The position numbers and the translations under genes were made by a program. Positions 25,325 through 35,586 of a stretch of DNA of 64,000 bases are shown here, piece after piece. Under the pieces are notes generated by a model. The model did no database searches, was not told where the DNA came from, and saw only the letters and a list, made by a program, of their open reading frames with translations. The stretch comes from Monarcha castaneiventris obscurior (lineage: Eukaryota > Chordata > Aves > Passeriformes > Monarchidae), in contig JAMPIT010000539.1 of the NCBI GenBank assembly GCA_026261815.1, forward strand, positions 5,844,501-5,908,500, given 5' to 3'. The number at the start of each line of letters is the position of its first letter. Position 1 is the stretch's first letter.

Positions 25325-28300
25325 CCAGGCTGAAACCTTCCACCCTCTTGGGGCAATTCCCAGTCACTCATCCACTGAAGAAATGGGAAACTAAAATTGC
25401 TAAAAGCATCACCATTCATCAGATCCTGGTTCAACACTCTTCTGAAGGGGGGGACCTTGACTGACAGCCAGACATGCACACACCCTGTGCACATGCACCA
25501 TTACATTCCTCTTAGAAACCAGGTGAAAAACATAAAATCCAATGATTACCCCATTTTTCCTTCAGTCGGCAACTATTCACAAACATCTCATGGAATGAAC
25601 TGAAAGGAAGAAATTTTTGGGAACACATGGAGTCTGAAAAAATGCTGTTTCTTTTCTACTCCTCTCATTTTTTTTCTGAAGCCAAACCAGAACTCTGTGA
25701 CCTCTGTGCATAATGACAACTCAATGACACGGCTCTCATTCTGAATGTGAAATATGAAATGCTCACCGCGAACTGCTCAAAAGTAATCCTCAGGCCATGA
25801 TTATTCATAGAAATTATTTGGTGAGTAATTTCAATTAAATAAATTCAAGGAATCAAGAAAAATAGGCTAAACTAATAGAATGCATTATTTATGATGAATA
25901 ATTCATTTGGAGGAACTTTCTCCCACTATTGCAGAAAGCCAGCTCAAGGCTCAGGGCACTGAAGTCTCACTTAAGCCCTGTTTTGAGGTCTTAATTGGGG
26001 GCTTTCATGATGAATCACTCTAGGCTGGCCCTCTGCCCAGGATTGAATTTCACCCATTGCTCCTGCTCCTCACATATTTCTAGATATGCCATTAGCACAG
26101 TGGAATTTGTATTCTTTCAACTTCACTGCCATAAAAATAATGATATGGAGAGATTTCATTATGTTTCTTTTACTACTAAAAACTAAAGGGAAGAAACTTC
26201 TCACATCAGCTCACCAGACTTTCAACAGTGAACATTCATCATACCCATACATCAACTGCATTATGCAAATAAGAGCCCCTTGTCCACTGAAGGAAGGCAA
26301 GAAGACACAATAATTTAAACAAGACTCTCCAAATGACTAAAAACACTTGTGTGCACTTGTCCTTGCATGATGGGACATTTCCAGTTAAAAACATTCACAG
26401 TATGTAACACATAGATTATGACTCTGAGGAAATCTGAAAAATTGTACTTATAAGTGGTAGTGGTAGAAATTACTGTAGACATTCACACATTTGAAACACT
26501 GTAAATAATAGATCCATTGTTGTTTTAAGGATGGAAAAAAAAAAACCCCACACTTCTCTTTTTTTTTGTTCTAGTTGCTCAGCAATGCCAGCACAGAATA
26601 TCTATCATCAGGAAGATTCATCTCGTTGTTCCTATCAGAGAAAAAGACTCATTGACGTGATGAAACAAAGCACTTCCAAAAATATTTAAACCACTCAATA
26701 AAACCTAAGTGTAGACTTTGAATCTAAGCATTTGTTCAAAGATCTGATCCAAATCCCACTGAAATCAGTCGGAGTCCTTCCACTGACACCAAAGGGCTTT
26801 GGAACAGACATACTACTTTCCTGAATAGGATGAAGACCTCCATAAATATTAATTTTCTCACAGTACTTTGCTGGGTCCTATGATAAAAGGTGTGAGTGTA
26901 GTAGGGCAGTGGATATTTGTTTTTCTAGGCAAGAAAGAAAAAAATTGGTCAATGCCTCAACTAATGATCAGTTCCTAATTACACAGTGGTGAGTCTGTCA
27001 GTATCCCCAAAGCACAGGCTACCTGGGATGCTTTCTGACAGACAGCTTCTCTATCACATTTCCTGCTGAAACTAATATTACTGCCATTATAACACACTAA
27101 ATTCCCTTCTTTAGACAGTCAGGATTAATGATTCAAAACATCAGAAACTGGTAGCTTTACTGCTGCAGTTTGTACCACCAGGGTAGAATCACACTGTGCT
27201 GTTACAAAACAGATTACCCCAGATATACTGAAACAAATCATGATGAAGTCTCCTTGCAAAAAAATCATGTTGCAGTTAAATAATGGGTCTCAAAAATGCA
27301 CAACCTTGGCCAGGGTCTGAGTCCTTGCAGGAAGCAAAAACTGAGCTAAGAGGTAGAAAGCATACTGATTTTAAGTCATAGTTCATTAAATTCTTTCATT
27401 TATACAATAGGTAGTCATGAAGTGCCAGTGAACAATATTCTGAAGTAGGCCAGCTCTCCATATGTTTGAATGGTTGGGAGAAATGGAGCTAAAAAGTACA
27501 TCTGGAAACCAGAGAAATTCCTTCCAGTTGATGGCACAGGCAATTACTGATTGCTAGCAAAAGGCAGCTCAGCAGACACCACCCATTCTGGAGTGCCCCT
27601 CTGCCCTCAAACTGGCTCATCCAGCAGCTCTCCTTCCACTGAAGCCTCATCCCAAAGGTGTCCCTCCTCTGCCTCTCGGCATGTGGCACTCCTGTTGGCT
27701 GGTGCTGGGCAGCCTGTGGGAGCAGGGATGGACACAGGGCCACGGAGGGCACAGTCTGCCAGCTCCTTCCTGCCTGCCTTTCATGCTCACCCTCCTTCAC
27801 CATCCCCTGCTCATTTCTTGCCCAAAGAAAGTGAAAACCAGACTCTCCTCTTTCATCCTGTCCTTTACAGCACATCCCAGTGCTGCTGGATGAGATAAAA
27901 CCGTGGATTACAAGTAACAATTATTTTGCATACTGTTCGCTGCTAAATCTGGAAACTGTTTATTTCCTTAAGAATTCCTTTTAAGTGAGAGTCAAGAATC
28001 CACCTTACAGTATAGGAAAGACCCCCAAAATGTACATAGTTATGGAAGTAGAATATCTCCTGCTACAAAGAGACACACAGAGAAAGCAAGAATACAGGGT
28101 ACTTGTTGAAGAGCAATGATGATTATCTCAGAACCCTAAAAGTTCACATGGAGTAGGCATCTCATATGCAGCTCAGGATTACAGGATGAGGAACATATGA
28201 GATCAGTAAATACGCAAAATTACAAATTCCCATTGTTTTACTACATCAGCCATCATGCTGTGTTCACAGAAATCAATATTGGCATCTACTTATACTACAT

Positions 28301-31109
28301 GAATAAACCCTTCTTTATTTGCCAGCAGCATCCAGGCTACCTTAATAGATTCTAATGATCAGTAAAACTTATATCCTGCCCTCCATCCAATTCGCAGAGT
28401 TTTTGCTTTATTTCTTGCTGCCTTCATTCCTTTATTCCATAAGACTTGGTGGATATGTTTGTTCCTTCATTTATATACAGAGAAGCAAACCCAGAAAAAC
28501 TGATAGGTAAAGATGTTTAGAATCCACCTGCAGATACAATGTGAAGAAAGAAAATTATCCCCACATTTTTCCAGACTTTTTCTGCTCCTTGATATTTACT
28601 CTCCCAGAAGGACAACAGCATGATGTGCACTAGGCAGGAAGGGTAATGATCTGTGCCAAATTTTATGTGCTTATGCTTCATGCTGTGGTCTGGCTTTTTT
28701 TCCCCCTGCCAGCAGACAGATAAAGTGGTGGCTTCAGGACTGTGCAGGAGCCAAGAGCTGCTCTGGTGTACGGAGCAGCACAGGACTAACAAACTGTTTG
28801 AAGTGGGTTAAGGCTGGCACCAGGCAAGTATTCAGTTCATACTTGCTCTGCAGCAGTCTGGGAGTGTCCCCATGGGAAACAGGTATGGGATAATTAAGGG
28901 CTCTTAAGCCAGCAGACAAGGATATTACAAGGATAAACATTTCAGACTGAAGACAGTTAGATGCAGAGTTGTAGAGAAAGCCCAATTTTTCACCTGTGGG
29001 GGATGAAACCTATTGGAACAATTTACCAAACACGATGGCAGATTTTCACCATAGGCAATTGCTAAAGTATGCCTGGATATTTTATTTGGTTTCATTTTTT
29101 TTTCTTTTTCCTATGAAGTATGATCTAGTTTGAACAGGAATTAATTCCAATTTAGCTGATGGCTTGGGTTATGCAAGATCCAAAAGCCACAATAGTTCTA
29201 TTAAGCCTCATAATCTATGAATCTGTACTCTGCCTTCCTAACTTTGCACAAAAAGGAGGATAAGGGAACACAGCTAAATATTTGGGACCTTCACAGTGCT
29301 TACAATTCAGGCATAACCCTGAGTTTCCCCAAGCCCTCATGGGCTGCTGTACCAACCTGCCTCCTGGCCTTCCATTCCTGGAGGCTCCCAGAGAGTCACA
29401 GACTGGAAATGCTCCTGTACTCAACACGCAAAATAAAAAGGCAGTAAAACAGGTGGAGGAAAAAAAGCTGTTCTTTTATACTCTGTTTTTAATTGAAGGG
29501 ATTATAAAACACTTCAGGCATGCTGAGAAATCAGGACTTTGTTCCTAAATAAAAAGCTGAAGCTATTATTTTTTTTTTTAATCCTTGTTCCTCCTCCTAC
29601 AACCATGGTTATTATATGCATGCATTTGCAGTGTAATAGAATCAGTATCATCTCTGTGTCTTATTACTGTTGCAATCCCCTAACATGCTGTTCCTTCCAT
29701 CCCACATGAATCTGGTAATTACTGCTGAGGCATGCCATGCGTACGCTTTCCCTTCCAAGGCAGCATCAGCAGTGCCACAAACACATTTCCTACGTATTAG
29801 TAAACACGAGCAAGTGGGACAGTGTATGTTGCCTCATAAGCCAATTCCAGGACATGGTCCTTGCTCACCAGAAAGCTGCACTTGACTGAAACTCACACAC
29901 ATAAAACAAATGTGCATGGTGAGACAAGGGAAAAATGCACTGGACTTACTTGTGCCTTCATTTTTGCTGTGTGTTGGAGTGAGCCCTGTGAGAGCTGGCA
30001 GGGCAGTGCTGGGCTGCTCAGGTGAGATGTGATGAAGGGAGGTTACAGGAGCCTCTATGTGCCTCTGTGCAGTGCCAGTGTGGGCAGGTGTGTGTGAATA
30101 TGCTCCGTTCTGAAAAAAATAAAACAATCAACCTGGGTCTCCTTTTACCTTCCCTTTTTAGACTCATGCCCCCAGACTGTGTTAGAAAGAGCTGAAAACA
30201 GGATTTGCTACAGTCTGTAACTAGTCCAATTTTGCTCCCCAAACACCATATCCTCATGTTTAAAGCAGAAAACAAGCAAAAAATCTAACAGAATAACAAT
30301 CTGGCTGCTGGTGTATTAGTGTTGAAAAATGGCAGATCTGCCACACACATCTTTCCTGATCTTAGCAATTTTTGCTCCTGAATTCAGCTGGATAAAGAGA
30401 GTTAGGATGGAGCAGTTCTGAGTGTATTTCAGAATCACAATCTTGTTGAAATTCACACAGCACCACACCAAAAGCGTGCCCCAGTGTGGGATGCTCCTGC
30501 TCTTTCCAAAACCTCTCCAAATTTTACATAGGGAAGCTGCAACTGCTTCAATCCCAAATGCAAACTCCAGCACTATTCCTGTCCAGGAGCACTGCAAAGG
30601 CATCTGTGCTGGCTGCTGCACGATGTTACCTTTTCCAGCCTCAAGAAGAAAGATAAGAATAGACAGTACATTTCTGCTGCTCCTAAAATGTGGGCTCTGA
30701 TACATAATGGCCAAAGAATACCATGCAATGACAGTACCACTTTTGCCAAGCCCAGAACTCTTTTGGCAGCACACCTTTACATTTTGGAGACTAAGTAAAG
30801 TGTGTATATTTCCCTATAAGAATCTGGCAAAAATGCACCCTGCCCTGCTAGCACTTTGAAAATTCCCTGTGGAATGCCTTTTTTTTTCCCCTCCCCGCAG
30901 TGTGAACCCAAAGTTTTACCTTTCAGATAGAGATCAAGAGTAGACATCCTTTCCCATCACACAGATCTGTGCCCAAGGCATGGAGCTTAAGCAAAGTCAC
31001 AACAACCCACATCCAATATCTTGTTCTTTTTAAAGGCGGTCAAATGCTACACCACAGCACTGCAATGGGGCAGTGGGACTGATTCAGCCAGTGGGGATGC
31101 TGGTGTTAG
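25325..31109. other. Intergenic sequence upstream of SLITRK2
   Basis: No gene is recognised. The stretch holds an old foldback relic at 26743-26813 and a GC-richer unassigned patch at about 27540-27890 with overlapping open frames on both strands, typical of chance. The 152-codon minus-strand open frame at 30316-30774 has no domain I recognise. GC content begins to rise near 31.05 kb as the SLITRK2 CpG island is approached. Confidence 0.65.
26743..26813. repeat. Degenerate foldback relic of an old amniote repeat
   Basis: Two arms of about 21 bases, starting with CCAAATCCC (26749-26757) and ending with GGGCTTTGG (26804-26812), are imperfect reverse complements around a short centre (CGGAGTCCTTCC). 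The layout resembles the widespread ancient amniote foldback with paired CCAAAGCCC / GGGCTTTGG ends that is common in turtle, crocodile and bird genomes. I recognise the pattern but cannot give the database name. Confidence 0.5.
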
Positions 31110-31693
31110 ACCTGACTGCTCAGCACTCGGGGGAGCATTCCGGAGGGGGTAGGGATTCAGGCTTGGGACTGCCGCTGCCTGACAGCCCGGTTTGGTGGAA
31201 GGTGTTGAACTTCCCTGAACGTGTAGAACACCAACGTGCCGGGCAGAGCTCGGCACGGCAATTTGGGATGGGGGCTGCTCCAGCGGGAGCGGGGGATCGA
31301 TGCTGATGCCAGATCCGGGGTTTGTAGCACCGCCGCTCCGAGAGCCGGACTGTGTATGTGTGTGATGTGTGATGTGTGGTGTGCTATGTGTGAGTCTGTG
31401 TGGCTTGTGCGGAGGATGTGTGGGGGGCGCGTGTGTGTGCGGGGTGCGTGTGTGTGCGGTGCGTGCGCGCTTGCCGCCTGGCTTGTGCCGAAGAAGCTGC
31501 TTGACTTGCTCTCGATCTTGAGCGCACGGATTTAAGGGACTCGGGGCCAAAAATTCTCCGGACCCAGGTAAATCCGCTCGTTACCTTATTCCCCTTCCCG
31601 GCTCCGAGTGCCCGCGCTGTCCTGCAGGTGCTGTCAGAGCGCTCCCGCGATGAGCAGCCGCGCCGGGAGCGGAGCGGGCTGCGGGAGCGGCGC

Positions 31694-31726
31694 CGGGCGG
31701 GGGGGCCGGGAGCGGCCGGGGGCTGG
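31694..31726 (+). other. Predicted G-quadruplex tract
   Basis: Runs of 3 to 7 guanines separated by short loops on the plus strand within the CpG island would allow an intramolecular G-quadruplex in DNA, or in RNA if transcription starts upstream. Confidence 0.5.
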
Positions 31727-31753
31727 GACGAGCGTGTCCCCCCCGCCCCCGCC

Positions 31754-31761
31754 TGACGTCA
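31754..31761. promoter_or_regulatory. Palindromic cAMP response element
   Basis: The full 8-base CRE, TGACGTCA, with its central CpG lies next to a GC box in the core of the CpG island. CREB/ATF proteins bind this motif, and full CREs near start sites are typical of activity-regulated neuronal promoters. Motif seen directly; use in vivo inferred. Confidence 0.65.
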
Positions 31762-31897
31762 GCGCGGCTCCGCGCGGGGCACCCGGCAAAAGCGCCGCGC
31801 CCGCCGCGCCCCGCGCACAGCCCACGCCGAGCCCCGGCTCCCGCAGCGCCGCCGCTCTCGGCCCCCGCCCGGCCCAACTTCCCGCCGAGCCGCGGCC

Positions 31898-31920
31898 GGG
31901 ACGGGACGGGACGGGACGGG
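31898..31920 (+). repeat. GGGAC pentamer tract (G-quadruplex type)
   Basis: Five GGG runs are each separated by the dinucleotide AC, and after a short CCCGGCC break the same unit resumes at 31928-31938. It is a short tandem repeat with the ideal geometry for a stable quadruplex (loops of two). It lies in the probable 5' leader, where such structures can slow scanning ribosomes. Confidence 0.75.
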
Positions 31921-31978
31921 CCCGGCCGGGACGGGACGGCGGCGCCCCGCTGGGCTCCTCCTGAGGCGTGAGCGGGCG

Positions 31979-32593
31979 ATGCCGCTCGCCGCCGGGCTCC
32001 TGGCTCCCGGGGCGCGGCGGCTCTCGGCGGCGGCCACTGCCCCCGCTGCCCGCTCGGGCGCCCCGAGAGCAGGTACGAGCGCGGCGGGCGGCGCGGGGAG
32101 CGCGGTCCGGAGGCACCCCTACGGCTGGGAGGGTTTGCCGTCAGGCGTCGTGTCCCCCGGTTTAAGATGCCGGCAGGCACCGGAGCCCGGCAGCCGGGAG
32201 CGGGGTGGCCCCGGGACGGGCGGCGGGAATGGGATCGCGCTGCCGGCGGCCGCCGGGGCGGAGGCGGCGGCTGCGACGGGCGGGGGATCGGGCGGAGAGC
32301 CCGGCGCTGGGGACCCCGGGTTTCGGGGAGCTCCCCGACGGGGTTTTTCCCGCAGCAGGTCCGCAGGCGCTTTCCGAGAGGAAAAGAAGGGAGGAGGAGG
32401 AGGGGGGGATTCCAGAGGAGTTTGGAAGTCGCTGCCTTGCAGCTCCGCTTCCCCCGCAGCCTTCCGACCTGCTTTCGCTCTCCCCGTGCAGCCTCTGCTC
32501 CCGGCCGTTTTCACTGGGGATTTCTTCTTTCTCTCCTTACCTGTCTCAAAAGGTTTGACTGTAGGTACCAAAGCGGGGATCGACGGCGCATAA
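31979..32593 (+). other. Upstream ORF ending 2 bases before SLITRK2 start
   Basis: An ATG at 31979 (G at -3) opens 204 codons to a TAA at 32591-32593. Only two bases separate this stop from the SLITRK2 ATG at 32596. The frame spans a putative 480-base intron (32073-32552). Because 480 is a multiple of three, the same TAA is reached whether the intron is kept or removed; the spliced version would have 44 codons. Such a layout suits termination-reinitiation control of SLITRK2. The peptide is low-complexity Ala/Gly/Arg-rich and shows no domain. Translation is unproven. Confidence 0.4.
32073..32552 (+). other. SLITRK2: Putative 5' leader intron of SLITRK2
   Basis: A strong 5' splice site, CAG|GTACGAG, falls at 32070-32079. 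A long pyrimidine tract (about 32505-32546) is followed by AAAAG at 32548-32552, and a second possible acceptor TAG lies at 32562-32564. SLITRK genes are known to have non-coding leader exons joined to one large coding exon, so an intron ending just before the start codon is expected. The exact acceptor is uncertain, and alternatives (for example CAG at 32352-32357) exist. Confidence 0.5.
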
Positions 32594-32595
32594 AG

Positions 32596-35166
32596 ATGCT
32601 GAAGGGTGTTTGGTTGCTCAGTTTGTTAACAGTGGCTGGGATCTCGTGGACAGAGAGTCGCAAACCTGCCAAAGACATTTGCAGCAAGAGCCGCTGCCCT
32701 TGTGAGGAGAAGGAGAACGTGCTGAACATTAATTGCGAAAACAAGGGATTTACAACCGTCAGCCTCCTCCTGCCGCCCCCGTCCAAGATCTACCAGCTGT
32801 TTCTCAATGGGAACGCACTGACCCGCCTGTTCCCCAATGAGTTTGTCAACTATTCCAATGCCGTGACCCTGCACCTGGGCAACAACGACATGCAGGAGAT
32901 CCGCACAGGGGCCTTCAGTGGCCTCCGCACCCTCAAGAGGCTGCACCTCAACAACAACAAGCTGGAAGTGCTGAAGGAAGACACCTTCTTGGGCTTGGAG
33001 AGTCTGGAGTACCTGCAGGCTGATTACAATTACATCAGTGCCATTGAAGCGGGGGCATTCAGCAAGCTGAACAAGCTCAAGGTGCTGATTCTCAATGACA
33101 ACCTCCTGCTGTCCCTGCCCAGCAATGTCTTCCGCTTTGTGCTCCTCACTCACCTGGACCTGCGGGGGAACCGGCTGAAGATGATGCCATTTGCTGGTGT
33201 GCTGGAGCACATTGGAGGCATCATGGAAATCCAGCTGGAGGAGAACCCTTGGAACTGCACCTGCGACTTGCTGCCACTCAAGGCCTGGCTAGACACCATC
33301 ACTGTGTTTGTGGGTGAGATAGTCTGTGAAACCCCCTTCAGGCTTCATGGCAAAGATGTGACCCAGCTCACCAGGCAAGATCTCTGCCCTAGGAAAAGCT
33401 CCAGTGATTCAAACCAGAGGGAAAAACACCCTGTCCTCTCAGACCCACACATCTCGAGGCTATCGCCCACAGCCAACTCTGCCATCAATCCCACCAGGGC
33501 CCCAAAAGCCAGCCGGCCACCCAAAACTAGGAACCGCCCCACCCCCCGTGTTTCTGTGTCAAAAGACAGACAAATATTCGGACCTATCATGGTTTACCAG
33601 ACAAAGTCTCCTGTGCCCATCACCTGCCCAGCTGGCTGCATCTGTACGTCCCAGAGCTCAGACAATGGCCTAAATGTTAACTGCCAAGAGAAAAAGATAA
33701 GTAACATCTCCGATCTCCACCCCAGGCCAACCAGTCCAAAGAAACTTTACCTTACCAGTAACTATCTGCAAGTCATTTATAGAACCGATCTCACAGAGTA
33801 CAGCTCTCTGGATTTGCTACATCTAGGAAATAACAGAATTGCAGTGATACAAGAAGGTGCCTTTACAAACCTCACAAGTTTACGCAGACTTTATCTTAAT
33901 GGCAACTACCTTGAGGTTCTGTACCGATCCATGTTCGAAGGGCTGCACAGCCTGCAATATCTCTACCTAGAGTACAATGTCATTAAGGAGATCCTGCCAC
34001 GCACATTTGATGCTCTGAGTAATCTTCATCTGTTGTTTCTCAACAACAACCTGCTCAGATCCTTGCCTGACAATGTCTTTGGCGGCACATCCCTCACCAG
34101 GCTCAACCTCAGAAACAACCATTTCTCCCACCTGCCTGTGAGAGGAGTCTTGGACCAGCTCTCAGCTCTAATTCAGATAGACCTCCAAGAGAATCCTTGG
34201 GACTGCACATGTGACATCCTGGGGCTGAGGAACTGGATAGAGAAAGTCACTGACCAGAACAACCAGCAGTCAAATCCCCCTGTAGTTATCAATGAAGTAA
34301 TATGTGAGTCTCCCACCAAGCACTCTGGAGAGCATCTGAAATTCCTGAGCAAAGAAGCCATCTGCCCAGAGAACCCCAACTTGTCAGATTCTTCTGTCCT
34401 CTCCATGAACCAGAACACAGACACCCCCCATGTTGGTGTCTCACCCAGCTCCTACCCAGAATTACACACTGAAGTTCCGCTGTCTGTCCTAATTCTAGGC
34501 TTGCTGGTTGTGTTTATTTTGTCTGTTTGTTTTGGGGCAGGTCTGTTTGTCTTCGTCCTTAAGCGCCGGAAGGGGGTGCAGAGCATGCCCAGCAGCGCCA
34601 ACAACGTAGATATAAGTTCATTTCAGCTCCAGTATGGGTCTTACAACACTGAGACCCATGATAAAAATGAAGGACATGTTTATAACTACATTCCCCCTCC
34701 TGTTGGACAGATGTGCCAAAACCCAATCTACATGCAAAAGGAGGGGGACCCAGTTGCCTATTACAGGAATCTCCATGAGTTTAGCTATAGCAGTCTTGAC
34801 CACAAAAAAGAAGATCCCACCAGTCTTGCATTTACCATCAGTGCAGCTGAATTACTAGAAAAGCAGTCCTCACCACGGGAACCAGAGCTGCTGTATCAAA
34901 ATATTGCAGAAAGGGTCAAGGAACTCCCCACCGGAGGATTAGTTCATTATAACTTTTGTACCTTACCCAAAAGGCAGTTTGCCCCTTCATATGAATCCAG
35001 ACGCCAAAACCAGGACAGGATAAATAAAACTGTTTTATATGGAACTCCCAGGAAATATTTTGCAGAACAGTCTAAACCTGAGCATCCTTTACTCCAAGGA
35101 AAGCTACAAACAGAACCAGACTACCTCGAAGTTCTGGAAAAACAAACTGCAATCAGTCAGCTGTGA
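32596..35166 (+). CDS. SLITRK2: SLIT and NTRK-like protein 2
   Basis: Single-exon coding region for an 856-residue neuronal type I membrane protein that acts as a synapse-organising adhesion molecule; family members bind presynaptic LAR-type receptor phosphatases. A signal peptide covers about residues 1-20. The first LRR block has an N-cap (Cys 29, 34, 36, 47), about six repeats (67-205) and a C-cap (Cys 221, 223, 244, 264). A basic linker (267-340) leads to the second block: N-cap (Cys 344, 348, 350, 363), six repeats (about 380-518) and C-cap (Cys 537, 539, 570, 590). The membrane segment is about 629-655, followed by KRRKG. The tail has tyrosine motifs including NPIY (709-712) and the Trk-like PDYLEVLE (841-848). 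N-glycosylation sequons lie at Asn 85, 220, 370, 425 and 595. The start was chosen because MLKGVW begins a hydrophobic signal peptide and matches the known SLITRK2 N-terminus; the frame is also open upstream back to an ATG at 32167, which I consider leader. Human SLITRK2 is about 845 residues; the extra length lies mainly in the second C-cap (about 548-562). SLITRK4 and other paralogues fit less well. Confidence 0.97.
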   Translation: MLKGVWLLSLLTVAGISWTESRKPAKDICSKSRCPCEEKENVLNINCENKGFTTVSLLLPPPSKIYQLFLNGNALTRLFPNEFVNYSNAVTLHLGNNDMQEIRTGAFSGLRTLKRLHLNNNKLEVLKEDTFLGLESLEYLQADYNYISAIEAGAFSKLNKLKVLILNDNLLLSLPSNVFRFVLLTHLDLRGNRLKMMPFAGVLEHIGGIMEIQLEENPWNCTCDLLPLKAWLDTITVFVGEIVCETPFRLHGKDVTQLTRQDLCPRKSSSDSNQREKHPVLSDPHISRLSPTANSAINPTRAPKASRPPKTRNRPTPRVSVSKDRQIFGPIMVYQTKSPVPITCPAGCICTSQSSDNGLNVNCQEKKISNISDLHPRPTSPKKLYLTSNYLQVIYRTDLTEYSSLDLLHLGNNRIAVIQEGAFTNLTSLRRLYLNGNYLEVLYRSMFEGLHSLQYLYLEYNVIKEILPRTFDALSNLHLLFLNNNLLRSLPDNVFGGTSLTRLNLRNNHFSHLPVRGVLDQLSALIQIDLQENPWDCTCDILGLRNWIEKVTDQNNQQSNPPVVINEVICESPTKHSGEHLKFLSKEAICPENPNLSDSSVLSMNQNTDTPHVGVSPSSYPELHTEVPLSVLILGLLVVFILSVCFGAGLFVFVLKRRKGVQSMPSSANNVDISSFQLQYGSYNTETHDKNEGHVYNYIPPPVGQMCQNPIYMQKEGDPVAYYRNLHEFSYSSLDHKKEDPTSLAFTISAAELLEKQSSPREPELLYQNIAERVKELPTGGLVHYNFCTLPKRQFAPSYESRRQNQDRINKTVLYGTPRKYFAEQSKPEHPLLQGKLQTEPDYLEVLEKQTAISQL

Positions 35167-35586
35167 GGGGGGAGGTGGGAGACAAAGGAAATTTTTTTAA
35201 TGAGCTCAGCATCACATTTCTTTGAGTCTGAACTCAGTACTGATGTCATCTGTCGCATTCCCAACATTTCCAGTTTTTTAAATCAGAGAGGGAGTGAGAG
35301 AGAAGAGGAACCCTTGCAGCATAGCAGGGATGTGGTGTTGCTTTTGCAAAGTTCCCTTTAAGTTATTTCTATATCTCTCTCCTTTTGACCCTTCTCTAGG
35401 AACTGTCATTGCAAATGTATCTTTCTGTAATAGATCTTGCATAATTCTTTTTGATTTTGAAGGAAATGAGGAAGGGGGTCTTTGGGTTTTCTGTTGTTTT
35501 TTTTTCATTTAATTTCAAAGTGGAAACTTAATGTATTATGTAGAAGATCTCCAAAGATCTTTTTTTCCTGGACTATGACTTTCTTT

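Larger units (their letters stand above)
31650..31964 (+). other. Upstream open reading frame, 104 codons
   Basis: An ATG at 31650 opens a frame to the TGA at 31962-31964, wholly inside the CpG island. The predicted product is Gly/Ala/Pro/Arg-rich, as expected from GC-rich sequence, with no domain. It would be a 5' leader uORF only if transcription begins upstream of 31650. No protein function is claimed. Confidence 0.3.
31110..32420 (+). promoter_or_regulatory. SLITRK2: CpG island promoter of SLITRK2
   Basis: GC content and CpG density rise sharply here against an AT-rich background, and are most extreme from about 31590 to 32350. The island contains GC boxes (CCCCGCCCCCGCC at 31741-31753), a perfect CRE (31754-31761) and no convincing TATA box, as expected for a dispersed CpG-island promoter of a neuronal gene. 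The gene body starts directly downstream. The exact transcription start cannot be read from sequence; it probably lies within about 31.5-31.95 kb. A TG-rich segment at about 31350-31470 precedes a good 5' splice site (CAG|GTAAAT, GT at 31568), which suggests an alternative upstream leader exon. Confidence 0.8.

Noticed and set aside
30316..30774. 152-codon minus-strand open frame
   Set aside because: No recognisable family, no promoter or splice context, and a partly overlapping plus-strand frame.
31047..32571. Long minus-strand and alternate-frame ORFs across the CpG island
   Set aside because: Pro/Arg/Ala/Gly-rich translations that follow from GC content; CpG islands routinely lack stops.
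32167..32595. Starting SLITRK2 at the upstream ATG to give a 999-residue protein
   Set aside because: The known SLITRK2 N-terminus and signal peptide start at 32596. The extra 143 residues are low-complexity GC-driven sequence and overlap a likely intron.
32626..33210. 194-codon minus-strand ORF inside SLITRK2
   Set aside because: Shadow of the real coding frame on the opposite strand.
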